Of a DNA stretch of 15,677 nucleotides, positions 14,223-15,677 are shown in pieces (positions within the stretch are counted from its first letter, which is position 1; every line of letters begins with the position of its first letter). Below the pieces are notes generated by a model. It saw only the letters and a list, made by a program, of their open reading frames with translations. It did not search any database and was not told where the DNA came from. Made by a program: the position numbers and the translations under genes. The DNA is from Puniceicoccales bacterium (GTDB lineage: Bacteria > Verrucomicrobiota > Verrucomicrobiia > Opitutales > UBA953), in assembly GCA_031284845.1 (NCBI GenBank), contig JAITXH010000031.1:1-15677 (forward strand), in the 5' to 3' direction.

Positions 14223-14987
14223 ATGGCCATCCCTCAGCACTTCGGATCAAATCGTCCGACCTACCCTCGCAGCAACAACAATAACCGCCACGGACAAAAC
14301 AACAACCGTGGTCATCAGCAGGGGCCGCGTCGCAATGAGCGCATCAAGGCCCCCGAAGTCCGCGTCATCGGCCCCGACGGGCAACAGGTTGGCTTGATGC
14401 CCACCCGCGATGCGCTCCAACACGCCCGCGATGTCGGCCTTGACCTCGTCGAAGTGTCGGCCAATGCCCGCCCGCCTGTCTGCCGCATAGTGGACTACGG
14501 CAAATTCCAATACGAGGAATCCAAGCGGCAGAAAAAACAAAAGACTAGCACGACCAAGATGAAAGAGGTCAAAATGCGCCCGCGGTGCGACATCCACGAC
14601 CTCATGATAAAGGTGAAGCGTGCAGAGAACTTTCTTTTCCAGGGGCACAAGATAAAGCTCGTTATGTCGTATCGTTCCCGGGAAATGGAACACCCCGAAG
14701 TGGGCCACGAATTGATGAATCGTGCGCTGGCGGAGTTGAAGCATATCGGCACGCCGGATTACACCCCGCGCCAGATGGGCCGCTCGATGTCCACCACGTT
14801 GACCCCGGTGCCGCAAAACAAGCGCAAGCTCATCCACAACCTTACCGCCGAGCCGATACTGGATGACGATGAGGACGAGGAAGACGATGACGATGCCGAC
14901 GACGCGGGCGACTCCGACGACGCAGGCGATGCCGATAATGCGGATGACGCAGGTGACGCCGATGACGCAGGTGATGCCGGACGCTAA
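14223..14987 (+). CDS. infC: Translation initiation factor IF-3 with extended N- and C-termini
   Basis: A 254-residue IF-3, compared with about 180 in E. coli. The core spans about 37-205: the N-domain starts RRNERIKAPEVRVIGPDG and has LVEVSANARPPVCRIVDYGKF; the linker is Lys-rich (KRQKKQKTSTTKMKEVK); the C-domain has RPRCDIHDLMIKVKRAENFL and ends near LTPVPQNKRK. Before the core is an Asn/Gln/Arg-rich arm (about 10-36), and after it an almost purely Asp/Glu/Ala/Gly tail (214-254). The start is fixed because an in-frame TGA directly abuts the ATG. It uses ATG, not the AUU used for autoregulation in E. coli. No Shine-Dalgarno is visible. The usual followers rpmI and rplT are absent; the amidase gene starts four bases after the stop. 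Confidence 0.96.
   Translation: MAIPQHFGSNRPTYPRSNNNNRHGQNNNRGHQQGPRRNERIKAPEVRVIGPDGQQVGLMPTRDALQHARDVGLDLVEVSANARPPVCRIVDYGKFQYEESKRQKKQKTSTTKMKEVKMRPRCDIHDLMIKVKRAENFLFQGHKIKLVMSYRSREMEHPEVGHELMNRALAELKHIGTPDYTPRQMGRSMSTTLTPVPQNKRKLIHNLTAEPILDDDEDEEDDDDADDAGDSDDAGDADNADDAGDADDAGDAGR
14862..14984 (+). repeat. Imperfect GAC/GAT-GCX repeats coding the acidic IF-3 tail
   Basis: The last 41 infC codons are low-complexity. First comes an Asp/Glu run, then repeating GDxDDA units; the clearest pair is an 18-base unit around GATGACGCAGGTGACGCC and GATGACGCAGGTGATGCC near 14943-14978. Such repeats can change length by slippage, so tail length may vary between strains. Confidence 0.8.
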
Positions 14988-14991
14988 CGGC

Positions 14992-15677
14992 ATGCGCGTG
15001 GCGGTGGGCATGTCGAAGGCAAGAGTTTGCCGGAAGGGGAGTGGCGTGCTCGGTCACAGTGTTTTGACTGTGTTGCTGCTTTTATTCCCCGCGCTTTTGT
15101 TTTCCGCTACCGGGACTTTGTCTGCGCAGGGAGTGGTGAATGTCAGCGAGACCTTTAGGAAGTGGGGCTTTTGGCGCGAAGCGCCGCATGCCTCCGGCAG
15201 CATCCGCTGGAAAAATCGCTGGAGCAATATCGAGGTTACTTGCGATAAGAGCGTCATTACATTGAGCGGTGTGCGCGTCTGGCTCGGCGCGTCTGTCAGC
15301 GAAAGCGCCGGCTACTATTACGTGCGCCGTTTTGATTTTGACCGCACCTTTTTGCCCATAGTCGCGCCGCGGCACACGCCTGCCACCCCGGCGAAACGCG
15401 TGCGCCACGTTCTGCTCGATCCGGGGCACGGGGGCAAAGACGCAGGCGGGGAAAATGTCAAGCTGGGCATGAAGGAAAAGACGCTCACTCTCGATGTCGC
15501 ACGCCGCCTGAAGCTCGCCCTGGAGCAACGCGGGCTGCGCGTGACGCTGACGCGCACTCAGGACGTAGAAGTCCCGATCGCTTCGCGGGCACCGCTGGCG
15601 AAACGCTATCAGGCCGATCTTTTCGTCAGCATCCACTTCAACTCCGCGTCTGGTGCCACGGCAAATGGTATCGAGAC
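14992..15677 (+). CDS. N-acetylmuramoyl-L-alanine amidase (Amidase_3), 3' end missing
   Basis: An open reading frame from the ATG at 14992 continues past the right edge (228 complete codons visible). Residues 1-46 form a signal peptide: basic segment RKGSG, hydrophobic core VLTVLLLLFPALLF, likely cleavage after LSA. A domain at about 47-128 with SVITLSGVRVWLG and a YYYVRRFDFDRTFLP segment resembles an accessory wall-binding or regulatory domain seen in verrucomicrobial amidases; this is tentative. The zinc amidase domain starts at about 138: HVLLDPGHGGKDAGG gives His146, MKEKTLTLD gives Glu162 and FVSIHFNS gives His215, the three zinc ligands of the AmiA/B/C family. It would cleave the bond between MurNAc and L-Ala in the periplasm. 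It starts four bases after the infC stop and is probably cotranscribed. A second ATG at 15010 is an alternative start. Confidence 0.92.
   Translation, partial: MRVAVGMSKARVCRKGSGVLGHSVLTVLLLLFPALLFSATGTLSAQGVVNVSETFRKWGFWREAPHASGSIRWKNRWSNIEVTCDKSVITLSGVRVWLGASVSESAGYYYVRRFDFDRTFLPIVAPRHTPATPAKRVRHVLLDPGHGGKDAGGENVKLGMKEKTLTLDVARRLKLALEQRGLRVTLTRTQDVEVPIASRAPLAKRYQADLFVSIHFNSASGATANGIE

Noticed and set aside
14247..15011. 254-codon minus-strand ORF opposite infC, with Val/Ile-rich stretches
   Set aside because: The apparent hydrophobic character is the reverse complement of the Asp/Ala repeats of the IF-3 tail.

Overview
The window looks like a chromosomal segment of a Gram-negative bacterium, most likely a Verrucomicrobiota of the Opitutales/Opitutaceae type. 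This rests on outer-membrane and export features (lipoprotein lipobox, a C-terminal-Phe beta-barrel porin, a Tat-exported Gfo/Idh protein, a periplasmic amidase with an extra N-terminal domain), an IF-3 with disordered extensions, and almost no Shine-Dalgarno sequences. The taxonomic call is inference from protein style. No mobile element, phage gene, CRISPR array or rRNA was seen.

Region 1 (1-6612) is a urea/allophanate locus. At the left edge, on the minus strand, is the N-terminus of urea (or guanidine) carboxylase. On the plus strand at 3410-5230 is allophanate hydrolase, the second enzyme of the ATP-dependent urea amidolyase route (urea to allophanate to ammonia and CO2). Between them, on the minus strand, lies a translationally coupled pair: a membrane-anchored thioredoxin-fold protein without catalytic cysteines, and an OppA-type lipoprotein. 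Downstream of the hydrolase is a BBP2-like porin with a strong terminator. The hydrolase has a sigma-54-like -24/-12 element and a perfect 11-bp hairpin in its leader. The carboxylase leader holds a fragmentary match to the guanidine-I riboswitch. Together these suggest a nitrogen-responsive urea or guanidine scavenging locus: porin and binding protein for uptake, carboxylase plus hydrolase for release of ammonia.

Region 2 (6613-9713) holds sufT (Fe-S maturation), a D-2-hydroxyacid dehydrogenase and a Fur-family repressor on the minus strand. A YbgC-like thioesterase runs divergently from fur. A structured, AT-rich spacer that ends in a terminator may encode a small RNA.

Region 3 (9714-12117) is a plus-strand housekeeping run: yraN, a single-domain phosphopantothenoylcysteine decarboxylase and queG. 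It faces a minus-strand tRNA-Pro(GGG) with its own promoter, encoded CCA and terminator.

Region 4 (12118-15677) has a Tat-exported Gfo/Idh/MocA oxidoreductase on the minus strand, then dgkA, infC and an N-acetylmuramoyl-L-alanine amidase that runs off the right edge, all on the plus strand. infC is not followed by rpmI-rplT, which is its usual context. It encodes an IF-3 with an Asn/Arg-rich N-terminal arm and a 41-residue Asp-rich tail. A perfect 14-bp palindrome lies in its leader.
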